NCBI GenBank assembly: GCA_024516035.1
Contig: CM044956.1
Location: forward strand, 3,307,501-3,371,500
DNA: 64,000 bases
DNA from: Bactericera cockerelli
Lineage: Eukaryota > Arthropoda > Insecta > Hemiptera > Triozidae
Reading direction: 5' to 3'
Shown: in pieces, positions 1 through 11,303 of the stretch
Layout of the letters: the number at the start of each line of letters is the position of its first letter
Position numbering within the stretch: position 1 is the stretch's first letter
Position numbers and translations under genes: made by a program
Notes under the pieces: generated by a model
The model's input: only the letters and a program-made list of their open reading frames with translations
The model's database searches: none
What the model was told of the DNA's origin: nothing

Positions 1-19
1 AAAAAAGTATATACAATCA

Positions 20-67
20 AAAACGAGTTGTGATATCACGGAAGTGATTAACACAAATATGAATTAA
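20..67 (+). repeat. SINE-B tail fragment
   Basis: Matches the 3' part of the tRNA-headed family B seen whole at 13056 and 15575 (shared words GTTGTGATATCACG and AACACAAATATGA). The head would lie before the window start or is missing. Confidence 0.6.
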
Positions 68-195
68 CTTTAATAATAGGTATCAGTCAGTATCAGTATA
101 CTTAAAGGTACTTAAAGGTAATATGAAGTTTAAATTTTTTATATACAATCAAAAAGGAAAATTTACACTACACACATTCACGTCTCTGCTTTCAG

Positions 196-255
196 ATGAA
201 CACAGCGGCCCCCCAGACCACCGCCCCCCACCATTCGAGTAACCCCTTCCTCTGA
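196..255 (+). CDS. Possible 3'-terminal coding exon of an unknown upstream gene
   Basis: A GC-rich island in AT-rich DNA follows a good acceptor (CTCTGCTTTCAG ending at 195). In one frame it reads 19 residues ending SSNPFL and a TGA at 253-255. An NPF tripeptide near a C-terminus can bind EH domains, but that is only a family fact, not evidence of function. A second frame is also open for 14 codons, ending RPPPFE and a stop, so the phase is undecided. No AATAAA lies close downstream. Its GC level resembles the exons of the large gene further right, which is the main reason to list it. It could equally be a chance CCC-rich stretch. Confidence 0.35.
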   Translation: MNTAAPQTTAPHHSSNPFL

Positions 256-758
256 TGCCACCCCCCTCCCCCTCCTCCCCCCGCCCCCGCCCACACACAC
301 CTACCTAAGTTTTATCTGCCTAAGAAATAGAATCTCACAATTTTAAATCTCGAATATCGTGTTACTTCTGTGTATAACTATAGATATTGGAAAAAAAATT
401 CCACGATGAAATTTTGTTTTGTGTGTTACTTGTAGCGTCTGTATGTCCTATAGTCAGGCATGTACGGGCGAGCTATTTGCGTACAAACATTAATAATAAC
501 AATACTTCTTAGTGGAAGGTAACCGCCAGTGGGGTTAATGCGCAAAGTATTTTCTACCACCTAACCCTAAGCGAACATTCTGTATTACAATTTAATAAGT
601 TATATATTTTTTTTTATTAATAATTTATTATCTTGTTGAATTTATTATTAAGTTATCTTGATCAAAGATTGTGAAAATTTGTTGCCACTAGTCCATACAC
701 AGGAAAGCATACATGCTGACGCGAGCAGATTTCAAACAGACACGATCTTTTAGTGTCT
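256..758. other. AT-rich flank with SINE-C tail (492-577, minus)
   Basis: The first 45 bases are C-rich simple sequence. Bases 492-577 match the body of tRNA-headed family C (GTGGAAGGTAACC, TTCTACCACCTAACCCT) without its head, in minus orientation. Nothing else recognisable. Confidence 0.5.
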
Positions 759-1036
759 GTCCCGGTAGCTTAGTGGTCAAGCCATCTGACTTGTAATCCA
801 GAGGTCGCGGGTTTAAAGCCCAACCGGGACCTGACAAGTTATCCTCCCTCCCTAAAAGTACAAAAGATATTGGACTTCAAGAGGATTGTAATGAAAAAAC
901 TGTAGAATGAAAATAAATCAACTTATTATTATTATTATTATTATCTTGGATTTTGACCACAAAATATTTCGTATCGGGCTTACTGCTGGAATAATGGGAT
1001 TCATTAGTCCTGATTATTATTATTATTATAAATAAT
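759..1036 (+). repeat. SINE-A, tRNA-derived, copy 1
   Basis: The head at 759-830 folds as a tRNA: 7-bp acceptor arms GTCCCGG and CCGGGAC, an A-box-like TAGCTTAGTGGTCAAG and a B-box region GGGTTTAAAGCCC. The anticodon position reads TGT (Thr-like). The body carries CTTACTGCTGGAATAATGGG, typical of the family. It differs from the other copies by an internal ATT-rich insertion. It is a SINE rather than a tRNA gene because the same body follows the same head at several other sites in the window. Confidence 0.8.
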
Positions 1037-3106
1037 GCGATTTTTTTATCTTTTTGTGCACAGTAAATTTGTTCACAACTAACCCATGCACTCGCGGTCT
1101 GCCTCTACGAACTTTACCGTTTGTGCAAACAGCTCGCACGTGCATGTCTCCAATAGGATGAAAAATTAAGATGAATATTATCCAGTGAAAAATGGTTAAT
1201 TTTTAATTAATTTGTAATAACAAAAAAATACAAATAAATTAAAAATACTTCCAATTCTAATATTAGAACTTTATCGGAAATAATTAAAAAGAAATATTAC
1301 AAATCGAACAAACTCTATTTTCGAAATATTGCAGAGTAACAAGGCCATCAATATTTTTGCAACACTAACAAAAAACCAACGTTGCAAATTTAAAATTTTG
1401 TGCTGTTTTTCTTTTTCATTTTTTTTTTTTTTTTATCAATTGTTGGCCTGAGTGTATTCAATGTCGTAAATGACTTTTGATGGCTTTTTGCAGTGCTTCG
1501 GTAGGCCATTTCAAAATTGATGTTTTATTTATCTATTGATAGAAGTGGAATCGGGCAAATATTTTAGTTCGAAACTGAACATTTTCGTAAAATAAATTGT
1601 ATCAACAGGGACCAAGTAGATCAAAGAATATTTTATTTTGTTGTAAATTACCGATTACCAATGCAGAATCTGTAGAGAAGTAGGTGCGTGCATTTTTCCC
1701 TCGAGCTTTTTTTGTTGTTATTCAAGATTGTAGAATATGGATTATCTAAAATTATATTACAATCATTATTTAAATATTTTTATTGATGTTTTTCAATATA
1801 AAATGAACTGTTCAAGACAAGTCAAGAAATAAATAAAATAATATAAAATATTTATTAATTAAAATACAAATTCATTAACTCATAGATAAAACACCTCACG
1901 CATATCTGCTGTTCTCTTGCTGTCCTCTTCATAAAATAATATATAATTCTATCCCTATATTTTTTTAACATTTTATTTATTTAACAATTTTATTATTTAA
2001 TACTTTCTATCACCTGTGAGCTACCTTTCAACGTAAATGCAGCTGGGGTGAAAAATGCATGCAGAATAGATGTTTATATATTTCATGTTATTGTCTGTTT
2101 GTTTGTTGCTGGCTTCCAATTTGGAATTGTCATTTAGAAATAATATAAAACTGATGGATTTTTTATGACCAGTGATGCCAACTTTGTCGGATATTATTCA
2201 ATCAGTTTCTTTTGGTATGAATTTGTAAAGTGAAAAAAATAAATGAACTTTGTTGGATGTTATTTTACCATTTTCCTTTGTTTTAATGAAATCAAGTTTG
2301 TTGATCGTGTGTTTTACCATTTATTTAGAATCCTAAATTTAATCCGGGTCCGTCCATAATGATGAAATAAAGCGTCATGCTGTCAAGACAAGTTAAATGT
2401 CAGATATGAGTTTTCTATTAAATTTTCAATATTATTTTTTAATAGAAAAAAATGTGATTACTATAAGTTTTATTTAATTCGATTTAATAATAAATCTCAT
2501 TTTTTGTAAAATAGATGGAAAAGGAGTAAATACCTAAGAATTAATTGAACAAGTACCTAAGAGAAAATAGTTGATTTAGGGTAAACTATATCTCGAGCTT
2601 TGATTACCGAAGCTAGAGGGGGCATTATAAATACAAATATTGTACCTTGCGTTTTGAATCAATGGTGGCTGTACTCTCTCAACTCCATACACTATCGAGT
2701 ATATATCAATTTTTTTTTACAATATTATTATTTTATTTTACAAAATCCAAGTTTGAACAAACATGTGAATACACCCCATTGTAAACTATTGATAGAACTA
2801 CAAATACAATTTATTCCTGGACATTGCTTCTTGGTATGAATTTGTAATCTTTTTTTTTTTTTAGGTCAAAAAAAAGTTACATCAAAGTGAGAGTGTACAG
2901 CCCCTACTATTATTTCACTATCTATTTAAAAATATCAAATATTGTGTTGTTATACTCTCCGTTATATAGTTATATCAACGGAAAATATCTCCGTTGTCTT
3001 TAACATGAACTGTTTTCAAAAATCTTGCGTCATAGCTAGGTCTTCCATTTAACTCTATTTATTTGTAGCTTAAAAGTTATATCTTGTTATTATTGTTGTT
3101 GTTTTG
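1037..3106. other. AT-rich spacer, no gene seen
   Basis: About 2 kb of low-complexity AT-rich DNA with long T and A runs. Bases 1966-2005 resemble a dispersed repeat also at 25905 and 52065. The only ORF of note (2600-2839) has no coding character. Confidence 0.5.
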
Positions 3107-3364
3107 TGGTCAGCTTGGCTACAGCTTGAGGGGGGGGGGATGGTCTCCAGCCAACTTTATTTCAAAGTTGGCTCGTCCTGAACCACATGTTTCTGTGTGC
3201 GATCAACCATCGTGAGGACTTGAACTTTTTCTGTATAATCCATTAAACCCTTAGAAAACTGCAAGCAGTGCGAGCTAGCCTGGCTTGTAAGGCTTAGCTA
3301 GTCAGTTATCTGTTAATATCCTCTAGCGAGACACTGGTCGTCTCCCTGTGTAACGTCCAACTGC
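3107..3364 (-). repeat. Dispersed repeat H, copy 1
   Basis: About 260 bp whose reverse complement is found at 55983-56277 with clear similarity. Shared words include GGCTCGTCCTGAACCACAT, GATCAACCATC and TCTAGCGAGACACTG. I orient it minus because the other copy, read plus, ends in an AAC/AAG-rich tail like a retroposon. No tRNA box is visible. Confidence 0.65.
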
Positions 3365-3736
3365 CAGACATTTAAAGTTAAATATAACTTCCGTTGTACA
3401 TGAAAAATGCTTAAGTCATTACTTGAGATCTCGGTTTTGTCTAATAATTTTGCCCTTGAAATTTTAAGCCACAATTACATACATACCTAGTACATATTTT
3501 ATATACTCAAAGTTAAAAGGCTGACTGAGCTACACATGTTGCAAGATTTTTGACTAGCAGTGCTGTTCCCTATCCTTTTATCTCATATTGAATCTACCTT
3601 CATGTCTTTTTATTATTTTCCACATGTCTCTTTTCTCATCTCTTTCTTTATTTTTTATTATTAAAACAGAAGATAATAAAACTGGTATTTTTATATTGAA
3701 AGTGTTGTTGTTTTTATTTTGAGAATTGTGAAAAGT
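3365..3736. other. Spacer, nothing recognised
   Basis: AT-rich sequence between two repeats. The open frame crossing it (3578-3847, minus) is only a shadow of the adjoining SINE. Confidence 0.4.
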
Positions 3737-3985
3737 CACCGCGGCCGAGTGAGTTAGCGCGCTAGGCATTGCACGCACGGTGACCTGGGTTCGATCCCCA
3801 GCGGGGTAGGATTTTTTCTGCTCTGTTCTTAGGTGTTCGGGGTCCACTCATACCTCGTGAGGAAAATTGAGTAGCTGCTTTAATGTGAGCAGCGACCAGT
3901 AGCGGAATTATAGGCAAAAATAAGATATTAGGATATTAAAAGATATGGAAAAGTCCTATAATTCTGCGCTATCCGCGATTTAAAT
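3737..3985 (+). repeat. SINE-E, tRNA-derived, full copy
   Basis: The head CACCGCGGCCGAGTGAGTTA, then a B box GGGTTCGATCCCC, gives a tRNA-like 5' end. The body has GGGTCCACTCATACCTCG and ends at TCCTATAATTCTGCGCTA. A 5'-truncated copy lies at 54058 and an inverted one at 60102. Confidence 0.75.
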
Positions 3986-4229
3986 AGAACTTTGAAGGCA
4001 TCATTCTTTTGTTTCGAAGTGAACTCGTGTGTTCATGATTAAAAAATATCTCTAGAACGGTGTATTGGAGGGCGTTTTAATTTGCACTGAAGTGTCTGCG
4101 AAAATTGCGTAGTTGCAACCATCTCACGAAGATCGTCGATTTTTTTAAGCGACATTTCATTGTAACAATGTGGCTTAAACAGTCTGACCCGGTAACATTA
4201 TTTTTATGTACATAGAATTAGAGTAGTCT

Positions 4230-4400
4230 GTCCTGGTAGCTCAGTGGTCAAGGCGTCGCGCGGCGGTCTAGTAATGCAGAGGTCGCGGGTTCAAAACCCA
4301 GCCGGGACATGACAACTTATCCTCCCACTTGGAATTTTTACTTGGGTTTACTGCTGTAGTAATGGGACTCATTATTCCTAATTGGGCAGTGTAAACAAGT
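4230..4400 (+). repeat. SINE-A copy 2
   Basis: tRNA-like head 4230-4308 (A box TAGCTCAGTGGTCAAGGC, B box GGGTTCAAAACCC, acceptor arm pairing GTCCTGG with CCGGGAC), followed by a shortened family body. Confidence 0.75.
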
Positions 4401-4912
4401 AAACTTAGGCAGTACTATTCTTACAATAAACAGCGTTGCACTTAAATTTTGCAGCTCGTAAAACGATTTTCAAAGCATGACAACTCTATAACCCGTTCCA
4501 AAAACTCTCCACTCTTAAAATCCCAGAATCTCCGTTTAGTTCGCTTGAACTAAATGGCGCGGCGCCCTCTCCCTCCATGTTATAATATGCACCCCTGGAG
4601 AAATAAGAAATGGAGGACTCGTCATGGCTCAAACCTGTCCCGTAAAATTGGCCATCTTGGTTAGATATAACAGTCAGAGGAAATCACAGCAAATTATTAC
4701 TTCCGAGAAATTTGTAATATTAGAAATCGGAAGTATTGTGTTCGTTTTTGTAAAAAAATAAATATTTTTTTGCTCCGATTTCAATTTTTTTCATCTTGCA
4801 TGCTTATTACTTATGAACGTAATATCGGTAGCCATATTGGATAGTTTGTTATAATAGGATAGATTTACTACCCAGATTACGGTATGACGATGACGTCTCC
4901 ATGACGTAGTCT
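4401..4912. repeat. Fragments of two further dispersed repeats
   Basis: Bases 4498-4560 resemble one arm of the fold-back element at 14772 (CTCCACTCTTAAAATCCC). Bases 4697-4800 belong to a repeat with GAAATCGGAAGTATTGTG and CGTTTTTGTAAA, also seen at 12358 (plus) and 16040-16115 (minus). No gene seen. Confidence 0.5.
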
Positions 4913-5127
4913 GTCCCGGTAGCTCAGTGTTAAAGGCGGCAATGTGTGAATCCAGAGATTCCAGAGGTCGCGGGTTCGAAACCCAGCCGGGACAAGATAA
5001 GTTATTCTCCCATTAGGGATATTTACCACATAATAATACGTCTTGGGCTTACTGCTGGAATAATGGGCGTTAATAGTCCTAATCGGGCAGTATAAATAAG
5101 CCGATATTATTATCATTATTCCTCCAT
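4913..5127 (+). repeat. SINE-A copy 3
   Basis: Closest to the family consensus. It has a tRNA head with GTCCCGG/CCGGGAC arms and B box GGGTTCGAAACCC, a body with ACCACATAATAATACG and TACTGCTGGAATAATGGG, and an ATT-rich 3' end. Confidence 0.85.
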
Positions 5128-5209
5128 GTATGTACCTCTCATTTCCAACTAGCAAGGAACGATAACTTTCTCGCGCCGATTTTTATTCCGATTGTATCGT
5201 CGAGATTGT

Positions 5210-5420
5210 ATTGCAAATATTGCCCGTAGTCCAGAGATCCCGAGTTCGAACCCCGGTTGAGGCAGACTTTTCGAAGAAAATTCTGTTCCTTCCAAACACG
5301 TGAGGCTGGCATTTTCGGCCCAACCCAGACTGGCTGAGATTAATGTGGGTAGCTGGTACGATTCCCACCAAATGGAGTCCTGACCTCATCCTGCTATCTA
5401 CATATTTCAATCATGACGTT
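5210..5420 (+). repeat. SINE-D, 5'-truncated
   Basis: Starts inside the tRNA-like head (GCCCGTAGTCCAGAGATCCC, B box GAGTTCGAACCCC) and runs through AACACGTGAGGCTGG into the central block with GCTGGTACGATTCCCA. Confidence 0.7.
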
Positions 5421-5521
5421 AAAACCAAAGATAGAACCAACTGGTCACAATAGATCTGATTAGGTCGCAGTGTCAATTGTAAGGGTTTCACTGAAAACCC
5501 TGCAACAAGGTCACATATAAT

Positions 5522-6135
5522 AATAATTCCGTGTCCGTGAGATAGGTATTGATACCTAAATCACGGTGGTGAGAGGATTATAATATATGGACGCCCAGAT
5601 CCAATGTCTAAGCTCCTTTCATGTCCATTGATTCTATTTGGTTTTAACGTCCCGACTTAAGGTAGATGGGACGGGGGTTTTACCCTCCATTCTCTGGGAA
5701 TCGTACCAGCTACCCACATTAACCTCACCCAGCCTGAGTACGGCCGGAATCGCCAGCCTCACATGTTCGGAGGGAACAGAATTTTGCGAACATGTGCGAA
5801 AAGTCTGCTCCAACCGGGAATCGAACTCAGGATCTCTGGACCACGGGCAGTGGTCAAAATTGCTAATAATAAAATCGTCAAGATTGTACAGAATTTTGTA
5901 CAAAGATTTCACAGAAACCCAGCCAGGATCGCTGAGATGAATGTCGATAGCTGCTACTATTTCCAGCGAATGGAGTGTAAAATCCCCATTCGGATTATCT
6001 CATTTCAGGACGTTAAAACAAAATAGAATCAATGGACATGAAAGGAGCCTAGACATTGTATTTGGACGTCCATATAATCCTCTCACCACCGTGATGTAGG
6101 TATCTGTCCCTATCTCATGGACACGGAATTATTAT
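5522..6135. repeat. Head-to-head inverted pair of SINE-D copies
   Basis: The left copy (5522-5850) is minus and the right copy (5915-6135) is plus. Both end in the same 3' tail (GGACATGAAAGGAGC, then TCCATATAATCCTCTCACCA, then CATGGACACGGAATTATTA). The pair forms an imperfect inverted repeat of about 600 bp. Open frames over it are shadows. Confidence 0.7.
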
Positions 6136-8093
6136 TAGATTATTACTAAATATTTATTACCTATTTATATGAAATAAAAGCAGGGTGACAAATTTTATTA
6201 TAATAACCGGACCTGAATTTCGATTTTTGGATCGCATTAGTTTGTCAGTTGGTAGAATAGTGTTGGCATTGGTAATGTTGGTAAGCCGGTTTCAATTTGA
6301 AATTCCCGCGACTGTTCCTACTATAAAGCGCTCTAGTGAGTGGAAAATCAACTGTACAGTGATGTAAAAAAAATTGTCTTGAGCTTCGTAAAAAAAGAAT
6401 TTTCCGCTAAAAAATGTTGGAACAGTTGTAGGACTTCTCGAAATTAGCTTTTCATTAGTAAAATTGATAAATACTTTTCTATTTTGATAACCTTTTGTTT
6501 TTAATAGCTTAAATTTACGCTTTTCTCGTGTAAGAGTCTCATCCATTATTTGCATGTTGGTAGAAGTTGGAATGATGCGGACTGGGATTTTATGTCCATG
6601 TAAAAACAGAAAAAGTTTAATAGTGAACTCTTTTTATTGAAATAATGTAAAAAGACTGTGTCAAATCATAATTTTAACCAATAAGTTAACTATTTACCTG
6701 TAGTTCCATTCATTGTGATTAATTAATAACCAAAATCATAAATCGGTGTTAAAATTATTTATAATTTAGTACGGATTAACGCTCGCTTCCTATTGGTCAG
6801 TTGAAGAAAGATTTTTTTTACCCAACAATGTAAGATAAAATGTGATTGGTTGCTTCGTAATGAGGAATATAATGTAAGTATACGGGAGATAGTATTATTT
6901 TATCCAATTAAATTACGTGTTGCATTGAAGGAGATAGACAAAATGGAAAATAATAACAAATGTCTGAATGTGTTCTGTGTTTAGTGTACGTACGATATGT
7001 GGGCAGCAAATAATTTTGATAAATATTTTTTTAAAGTTTACTATTAAATAATTAGTTTTAACTTTTATATGTTTAAAATCTATTAGTAAATGCAACTATT
7101 TAATGTTTAAAGTGATTCATTCCACTGTTCAGAGTAAGTTTCATTTGTTCTTCAAGTTACCGCACCTCATCTCATGTAATTTTAGAGATTTTTTTACAAA
7201 TATTATTTTAATCTTTCAATTGTATTGTATCGAACGTATTGGATAGACCCAAGCCGAAAAGAGGACATTTCTTGAAATGGCGTTTTGCAAAGTTCATTGT
7301 TCCTATTCTGGGATATTATTGTCCACTCTGGTTTCTCTGAACTTTTAACTTCAGTTTTTATGAATAATTCTCGATGAAAGCGTTATTATTTGGATCGGCT
7401 CTTCATTTTGAGCGGAGATGAAATTTTGTCTTTGGTTTTGTTTTGAGGAAGAATGACAAACCATGGAAACTATTATTATTATTATCATTAACATTACTTC
7501 AATGTTTGTGATGAATTACTTGGATTTCATTATTACTCAATAGATACCTATGTCTATTGCATTTTAATTTTCATTCCATGAAGCTAGAAGTACACTATTT
7601 CTTGTGCCTTTCACACTGCATGCAGATTTTATTTAGATTGACATGTCAGGATACTCAGGTTGAATCTCTGAGATGAAAGTTGTGTATTATCTAATTACAC
7701 ATAGCTTGCATCTATCTACATCATTAGAGTGAGCAGTATACAGGTCACTCTGTCTCACACATCTCACAATAGCAAAAAGAATTGCATGATTTCAATCAAA
7801 TCAGACATTTTATTTGCATTCATTTTGTACCTCAATGATATATGGCAGAACTTTTAAATCTGTAAAGTAACTATACTATAATACAGGAAGATGGTGGCTT
7901 TTGCTCAATATGTTGCATAGCATAAGAAACATCACTGTGCAGGTACCTTTATATGAACTTATTGCATTGTATATTTGCTCTGTAGGTAATAGGCACACTT
8001 TTCCCTTAAAGGTGTTTTTATAATTATAAATGTTTAAAAATACTAGCAACTTTTACAAGACCTTGATTAGACTGCTGGAATAAAGGGACTTTC
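6136..8093. other. AT-rich spacer, no gene seen
   Basis: About 2 kb. Short ORFs (6185, 6292, 6913) are AT-rich, overlap on both strands and show no domain, splice border or codon bias. Confidence 0.5.
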
Positions 8094-8223
8094 AGGGCTA
8101 AATTAATAGGTAAAATTGAGAACTTAGTCATGCCCTAGCATTGGTTTTCCCTAACTAAGGCAATACGCAAATTGACACTTGGCTGCACAGAGGTATTACA
8201 AAAATGTCTATTAATTTGGCCCT
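8094..8223. mobile_element. MITE-like element with 17-bp terminal inverted repeats
   Basis: The left end AGGGCTAAATTAATAGG is nearly the reverse complement of the right end, spaced 130 bp apart. The interior words CAATACGCAA and ACAGAGGTATTACAAAAA also occur at 28672-28810 and in the longer element at 34639-35256, so this is a small DNA-transposon-derived family. Confidence 0.55.
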
Positions 8224-8706
8224 TTGTCTGTTCTTGATCTTGGCTGCATAAAAAAGTTATGATGCTATTTTATTTTGCATGTAATGTACCTAACATAATA
8301 ATATACAATATCTGAGAACAAAATAGGCTTGCATCACATCTAAGGATCTCAATGCCACCTTTTGTACCAAAAAAAGATAAGATTTTTAGTGATAATAACA
8401 AAACATTGTGTAATAAAAGAGATGTGAAAATTTCACCATGCTTTCTTCTTGTACAATTAGTTACAATTTTTTTATCACTCCAAGAAATGCACAATGAAAA
8501 TTGAAAAAAAGTTTTTGCATGTTAACTGACCTAGGGTATTTTTTTACCATGATTGTTCAACTTATCATAATTTATTTGTTTACATGTACCTTATTAATAG
8601 TGAAAATAATGAATATTTTTTTAAAAATGTATATTATTCCTTTTTTTTCTGCCATTCCTATTTATTCGTAATATTGTAATGTCAACTAATACTGAGACCT
8701 TTTTTA
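8224..8706 (-). other. 3' flank of the minus-strand exon, possible poly(A) signal
   Basis: On the minus strand an AATAAA occurs at about 8659-8664, roughly 45 bases after the stop codon at 8707, where a poly(A) signal would be expected. Otherwise AT-rich and unremarkable. Confidence 0.4.
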
Positions 8707-9099
8707 TTATATAAAAAAAAATACATTGGGATCAAGTAAAGTTTGTCCAGCAATAAAGGTAAAGTTTTCCAAGGAAGAGAACAACAAGAGCCCTTGGATC
8801 AGTTTTCCATTGTTTTGGCTCAATACAGAAGAATTTGTAACACGGTTTTTTATTAATGAACCAACAGCTTGTAAAACTATTGTGTAATTAGATGGCCAGA
8901 GGAAAAGTTTCCAGAGGTTCTGAGATTCCTCCAATGTTGCCAAATAGCTTCTGGAAGGGGGAAGGATGTACAGCTTTATGTAGCCGTTAATATTACCATA
9001 AGCGTATAGCTTTTCCCCTTCTATGAGTTGATTGCTGAGGTCTTTCCAATTGATTGGAGCTGAGTTGGCTGCAGAAACACTTTCATTACCTACCCTTGT
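8707..9099 (-). CDS. Open 131-codon terminal exon of an unrecognised gene
   Basis: On the minus strand an acceptor-like TTTATTTTACTTTAAAG ends at 9100. From 9099 the frame stays open for 130 codons to a TAA at 8707, long for AT-rich non-coding DNA. The peptide is compositionally normal rather than repetitive. It begins TRVGNESVSAANSAPINWKD, includes EGEKLYAYGNINGY and WKLFLWPSNYTIVLQ, and has NxS/T sites (NYT, NSS, NFT) that would suit an extracellular part if translated. No family is recognised. An AATAAA follows the stop. No upstream exon was found. It could be a live gene's last exon, a retained fragment of a mobile-element ORF, or chance. Confidence 0.45.
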   Translation of the reverse strand, partial: TRVGNESVSAANSAPINWKDLSNQLIEGEKLYAYGNINGYIKLYILPPSRSYLATLEESQNLWKLFLWPSNYTIVLQAVGSLIKNRVTNSSVLSQNNGKLIQGLLLFSSLENFTFIAGQTLLDPNVFFFI

Positions 9100-9451
9100 C
9101 TTTAAAGTAAAATAAATAAAAATTAGTAGTAGTAACCTTGTAAAAATTCATAACTTTAATATGTCAGATTTTAAAATTAATTTGGTTTATTAAAGAGAAA
9201 CCTTTTCTATCATATACTCACTTCTAAAGTTAACTGGATCGTGAATATTTTTCCTTCCCTAATGAATTATTTACTCAATGAAAATTCCAAGAGTTGATTT
9301 TTATGTACAAATTAATAATGAAACACCATCTTAACTACTCCATAACTATAAGATATTTGGAAAAATTCACCCATCACTCAAAAGAAATTAGCCTTTTGGG
9401 GATTCAATGTTCCTTTCAACTGCATCATTTTATTACTTTTCAAGTTTTAGT
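9100..9451. other. Spacer, nothing recognised
   Basis: AT-rich. The plus-strand ORF 9294-9518 runs into the hairpin at 9452 and is not supported. Confidence 0.4.
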
Positions 9452-9615
9452 GTGTGGCCACAATGAGGACCCTGGCCTATACCCTACACTCTTGACCATG
9501 ATGGTACCTACAGCTTGATACAGACAATTTTCAGGACTCCATTGTGGCCATCAAGCTGTAGGTACCAAGGTCTGGGGTTGAGGGTATAGCCCAGGGTCCT
9601 TGTTGTGGCTGTCTA
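9452..9615. repeat. Inverted repeat with arms of about 60 bp
   Basis: Left arm words GGCCACAATGAGGACCCTGG and GGTACCTACAGCTTGAT face right arm words ATCAAGCTGTAGGTACC and CCAGGGTCCTTGTTGTGGC, with a short loop near 9522-9545. It could be a fold-back MITE or an RNA hairpin. Confidence 0.7.
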
Positions 9616-10738
9616 CTTACCCTCCATTCACTGGAAACTCACAAATAGCTACTGAAAATAACCACACCCAGCCTGAGAAGAGCCAGAAATAGCCATCAGC
9701 ATCATGAAAGTTTGAATTTGAATGGTCACACAAAAGTTTGCTTTGAAACTAAAGAAATGTGCCTTTTTAGATATTTGAAATGTGACTTCCTGGGAGAGAT
9801 CCTTGAACCAAATTATTTATACTGGTGTTCATTTTTCCAAAAATTCCCTAAAGTAGGTATTTTATTTGTAGTATGTCTCCTGGACTAAATTCTGAATTTT
9901 TCAAAAAAAAACTTAGACATCCTGTATACTGGATTATATGGGACAATTGTTACTGTTAGGATGTGAGAGTAGTTCTTTCCTTAATAATTTGTTATTGTGG
10001 CCTGTGGGTTCATAATTCAGATTCTGTACAGCAGGGGTGGGCAATCTCTATAAAAGAACTTTCAGATTTCAAAATTTCTTTGTGATTGACTCTTGTCCCA
10101 TAAATAAAACATGGTTTTAAAATAATACCTAACAAAAAGAACTACAGAAAATGCAATAATCTGTTGTATTTAAATTCAATATTTGAAATGAAAAAAAAAA
10201 GAAGTTTTTAGTTTTAGTACCAATGAAACCATGGAAAACCAGTGACAGATTAAGCCTGCACAAGGTCCTTGTCAATTTCAAGGCACAGAGACTCAAAATT
10301 GGACCAAGTTTATTCTAAAATACTATCTTTTGACTTTTGAAATGGAAACCAAGTGTCTTGAAAAATGATTTAAAACAAGCAATTTCACCCCAAAAGCACT
10401 TTGATAGCACCCCAGATAGCTTTTTTATTTTCAATAGTATAAAATATCTTAAAAACACTTAGACAGAAAAAAACTTGCAATTGATCAGAATATATCAACT
10501 GGTTGCCTGCTAATCCCTGCCGTGCAGTCTCATTATTTTGTATGTGTGTTTTTTAAACCTCTACTGTCTATTTTCTTTACACATATTGTCTTGTCCATCA
10601 ATGGAATAGTTTTGATGTTACAGTTATGTTTTTACACTGAACAAAAGGAAAATATGAAAATCATTTCCAAAAGTCAAAAACCCTTTTGACTCAAAATCAG
10701 TATGACCAGAGGATTGGTTATTGGACAATTCCTATCCG
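9616..10738. other. AT-rich spacer, no gene seen
   Basis: Bases 9616-9680 contain words of the SINE-D central block in minus orientation (CTCCATTCACTGGAA). The rest shows no coding or repeat structure I can support. Confidence 0.4.
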
Positions 10739-11303
10739 GACGCTAACGAGTTCCTTCCGAACCTTTTTTTTACTCAGGTAGTGATACCGAGTTACTTCCC
10801 GTACACGAAAGGTAAATACACGTGTTGCTTCCCGATGCAAACACCAAGTACCTGAGACCTGGGTCATGAGTTACCATGGAATGACAAAATTATAGTATAT
10901 TTTTATAGTATTTTTTTCCTCATAGGCATGGCCTTCAATGTATTTTACCTAACCCTACTATAAAAGCGAGGCATGGCCTACATTGTATTTTACCTAACCC
11001 TACTATAAACCCAAGGCATGGCCTTCAATGTATTTTACCTAACCCTACTATAAAAGCGAGGCATGACCTACATTGTATTTTACCTAACCCTACTATAAAC
11101 CCAAGGCATGGCCTTCATTGTATTTTACCTAACCCTACTATAAACCCAAGGCATGGCCTTCATTTTATTTTTCTTTTAGACCAGGTAAACGGGAAGCAAG
11201 TCGTTATCGGGGAGGAACTCAACGGAAGCAAGTCGGTAAGGTCAAAACTATGACCAGGAAGGAAGTCGGTAAAAAAAAGGTCGATGGGAAGGAACTCGGT
11301 TCC
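10739..11303. mobile_element. Fold-back element enclosing a minisatellite
   Basis: The left flank (AACGAGTTCCTTCCGAACC, then a T run) and the right flank (GGTAAAAAAAAGGTCGATGG, then GAAGGAACTCGGTTCC) are imperfect reverse complements over about 60 bp. They bracket the 45-bp tandem array. Inverted termini around a satellite core suggest a non-autonomous DNA element. No transposase is present. Confidence 0.5.
10924..11175 (+). repeat. 45-bp tandem repeat, about 5.5 copies
   Basis: Units begin AGGCATGGCCTTCAATG and start at 10924, 10969, 11014, 11059, 11104 and 11149, an exact 45-base period. Alternate units carry AAAAGCG or AAACCCA at the join, so a 90-bp higher-order pattern is present for the first four. 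Confidence 0.9.

Noticed and set aside
759..830. tRNA gene (Thr-like anticodon)
   Set aside because: The same head with the same SINE body is found at several other places in the window; the T loop is also degraded (TTTAAAG).
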